Assembly (NCBI GenBank): GCA_016784265.1
Contig: JADHUZ010000041.1
Span: forward strand, 1-8,592
Direction: 5' to 3'
Length of the DNA stretch: 8,592 nt
Origin: Fidelibacterota bacterium
GTDB taxonomy: Bacteria > Fidelibacterota > BS150m-G59
The notes under the pieces were generated by a model. That model had not been told where the DNA came from. It did no database searches and worked only from the letters and a program-made list of their open reading frames with translations. Shown here piece after piece: positions 6,606 to 8,592 of the stretch (positions within the stretch are counted from its first letter, which is position 1; each line of letters opens with the position of its first letter). The position numbers and the translations under genes were made by a program.

Positions 6606-8592
6606 TTAAAATGGTCTTCCAAAAATAATATGTGGCTTCCAACCCGGACTCAATTTATCAAAGCCATAGGCATAATCAAATCCGATTTCACCGATCATTT
6701 GCATATACATTCTACCACCAATGCCTACTGATCTTTTTAGGTCAAACAAGTTTGCATCAAGAGCAGATTCCCAAGTATTTCCAGTCTCAAAAAACGCGAG
6801 CGCGTAAACCATCGGTTGTTCTGAGATGCTAAATCGCAACTCCGCTGAGTATTTCCACAAAAAACTTGCACCGCTGGGATATCCATCGGCGTTCATTGGA
6901 CCAACAGATCGTTCCTCGTAGCCTCTTAAAGCATCGCCAAGCGTGAGTCCTGCTCCGCCCATGTAGAAAAACTCTGTATATGGCACGATGGCTTTTGAAT
7001 GAAATTTATTGAGCACACCAACGCTCGTGCTTTGATAAAACACAAATTTTGACAGAAGCGGAATGTACCAATCCAATTCAAACCGAGTTTTCAGAAATTC
7101 TTCATCGCCACGCAATAGCGGCCCACCAGAGAGTGTTGTCGCCCAAGACAGAACGGAACCGTAGGTAGGAAATTCTGCTCGGTCGCGGCTATCTCTTCGG
7201 ATTGTCTGCTTAATGTTGATCCCGACGATTGGTTCTTCTGCAATTTCAGGATTGTTTTTTGCCGCAGGATTGATGCGATATAAAATATCCCATCCGTCTT
7301 CGTGAATGTTTGCATATTGCTTTTGAGATGCTTGAAATCTCCATGTTCCACGAAAATAATTATCAGGCCATTTAAAACGATGCCCAAAACTGACGGAACC
7401 ACCGGTTTCATGAATATCGAAAGGTAGATAGTAATCTCCACCTGTATATCCGGCAGAAGAAAACTGGTTAACATTTCCGCGTTCGGTGTAAAACAAATTA
7501 AATCCCACCAAATTGGGACGGTCAAATAACCACGGTTCCGTAAAGCCAAAAGATGCAGATTGAAAATATCTAGCGCGCTGATAATTCAGCATCAACTGCT
7601 GACCCTTTCCAAGAAAATTATTGAACTCCATTCCAACAGAACCGATAATTCCATCACGTTGAGAAAAACCAGCAGAAGCATTGGCGCGATCTGTGCCGCC
7701 CTCTTTTTCTTCCACGACAACATTCAAATCGACAAGTGCGTCGTTTACCGGCTGAATCTGAGGCTCGACATTGCTGAAATAATTGAGAATAAATACTTCG
7801 CGAATACTCCGCATTAGGCTTTCACGATTGAAAATATCGCCGGGATATGATTTGAATTCTCTCCGAATGACATTTTCGTAAGTCTTCGTATTGCTGGAAA
7901 ATTTTATTTCTCGAATGGTTACCGGATGACCTTCTACCAAAGCAAAATGGACATCAATGGTATCTTTGCCTTTCGGTATTTCCTGAGGGATGATATTAAA
8001 AAACAAATGCCCCTTGTTCATGTAGAGCGAAATAATCCGCTCCAATGCAAAATCCATTGCTTCTTTATTATATTTTTGCCCTGTCCGGATAGTTGTCGGT
8101 GTCATAAATAAATTTTTCAGAGAAAAAAGCGATTTGCTCGTGTCTTCTTGAAGAGCATGAAATGTTTCCGTTTCATCTACCGTTCCGCCAGCAAGCACCG
8201 AGTTTAATTGGTCTGCTGTGTAAAGATTGTTCCCATCCCATGAGAACGAGCCGAATTTATATTTTTCGCCCTCATTAATTTGAATATTAAGATTAATGCG
8301 TTTTCCGTTTTTTGAAAAATAAGTCGAGTCAATATCAACGACGACATCGCGATAACCTCGATTTAAATAAAAAGTGCGCAGACTTTCAAAATCTTCTTCC
8401 AATTTTTCTTCGTTATATTCGGATTTTCCAAACGCCCAATACCATTTGAACTCTTTCGTATTTTTCATCTGCCGTTTGAGTTTGGAATCTGAAAAAGATA
8501 AACTTTCCGAGAATGCGATCTGACCAATTTTCACTTTCACACCTTCTTCAATTATGAAAGAAAGTTCCATCTGATTGTTCTCGTTTGCAGTT
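6606..8592 (-). CDS. bamA: Outer membrane protein assembly factor BamA, N-terminus cut by window edge
   Basis: The central pore of the BAM complex, which folds beta-barrel proteins into the outer membrane. The frame is open through the right edge (TANENNQ precedes the first Met at 8570), so signal peptide and first POTRA repeats are missing; about 661 residues are visible. Numbering from that Met, a POTRA repeat runs about 11-100, a second 102-213 and the last 216-290, followed by the 16-stranded barrel domain at about 290-654. Family marks are MKNTKE at 35-40 with an aromatic stretch after it, YLNRGYRD at 68-75, FTEPWLFDRP at 343-352, RRDSRDRAEFPTYGS at 458-472, the loop-6 RGY at 549-551 and the C-terminal phenylalanine of the barrel signal (IIFGRPF). 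The second visible POTRA has about 30 extra residues (127-163). The stop is 17 bases before skp. Further genes such as uppS may lie upstream, but this cannot be seen. Confidence 0.96.
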   Translation of the reverse strand, partial: TANENNQMELSFIIEEGVKVKIGQIAFSESLSFSDSKLKRQMKNTKEFKWYWAFGKSEYNEEKLEEDFESLRTFYLNRGYRDVVVDIDSTYFSKNGKRINLNIQINEGEKYKFGSFSWDGNNLYTADQLNSVLAGGTVDETETFHALQEDTSKSLFSLKNLFMTPTTIRTGQKYNKEAMDFALERIISLYMNKGHLFFNIIPQEIPKGKDTIDVHFALVEGHPVTIREIKFSSNTKTYENVIRREFKSYPGDIFNRESLMRSIREVFILNYFSNVEPQIQPVNDALVDLNVVVEEKEGGTDRANASAGFSQRDGIIGSVGMEFNNFLGKGQQLMLNYQRARYFQSASFGFTEPWLFDRPNLVGFNLFYTERGNVNQFSSAGYTGGDYYLPFDIHETGGSVSFGHRFKWPDNYFRGTWRFQASQKQYANIHEDGWDILYRINPAAKNNPEIAEEPIVGINIKQTIRRDSRDRAEFPTYGSVLSWATTLSGGPLLRGDEEFLKTRFELDWYIPLLSKFVFYQSTSVGVLNKFHSKAIVPYTEFFYMGGAGLTLGDALRGYEERSVGPMNADGYPSGASFLWKYSAELRFSISEQPMVYALAFFETGNTWESALDANLFDLKRSVGIGGRMYMQMIGEIGFDYAYGFDKLSPGWKPHIIFGRPF

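Noticed and set aside
6589..6642. Upstream ATG start for skp at 6642
   Set aside because: It would overlap the end of bamA and add 18 residues before the signal peptide. The AAGGAG site 6 bases before the TTG at 6588 fits far better.
7091..7549. A 152-codon open frame on the minus strand within bamA
   Set aside because: It is out of frame with the well-conserved BamA barrel, including FTEPWLFDRP and RRDSRD, and its translation resembles no known protein.

Overview
This is a core-genome window from a Gram-negative bacterium with lipid A. It is compact and visibly AT-rich. Several features point to the FCB superphylum (Bacteroidetes/Chlorobi/Ignavibacteria and relatives such as Marinimicrobia): a fused LpxC-FabZ protein, the order bamA-skp-lpxD-lpxC/fabZ-lpxA, and a BamA POTRA segment beginning MKNTKE followed by an aromatic-rich stretch. 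No rRNA or complete phylogenetic marker is present, so the phylum call is an inference, and I cannot choose within the group.

Layout. Bases 1-548 on the + strand hold the 3' part of purA (adenylosuccinate synthetase). The rest is one uninterrupted minus-strand cluster. Read in transcription order from the right edge, it is bamA (5' end cut off by the window), skp/ompH, lpxD, lpxC-fabZ fusion, lpxA, dxr and rseP. Every junction is tight. bamA-skp has a 17-base gap holding a strong ribosome binding site. skp-lpxD has a 6-base gap, with both genes in the same frame. lpxD/lpxC overlap by 8 bases, lpxC-fabZ/lpxA by 4 (ATGA), and dxr/rseP by 4 (ATGA). lpxA-dxr has a 36-base gap with a small possible hairpin. 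purA and rseP converge and their stop codons overlap in the palindrome TTAA. There is no gene-free stretch above 40 bases, and I see no tRNA, mobile element, CRISPR or phage material.

How the genes work together. LpxA, LpxD and LpxC carry out the first three cytoplasmic steps of lipid A synthesis. The FabZ half of the fusion draws on the same 3-hydroxyacyl-ACP pool to make membrane phospholipid. BamA inserts outer-membrane beta-barrels, and the Skp-like chaperone escorts them across the periplasm. RseP is an intramembrane protease that, in model bacteria, takes part in envelope-stress signalling or membrane-protein clean-up. Dxr makes MEP, the isoprenoid precursor that leads to the undecaprenyl carrier and quinones. 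The cluster is therefore an envelope-biogenesis operon. It has the same parts as the E. coli dxr-uppS-cdsA-rseP-bamA-skp-lpxD-fabZ-lpxA cluster, but dxr and rseP lie downstream of lpxA instead of upstream of bamA. Three of the six visible minus-strand start codons are not ATG.

I found no evidence for an undescribed system. The observations worth checking are extra segments in RseP and BamA, the convergent stop overlap, the in-frame skp-lpxD junction and the dxr leader.
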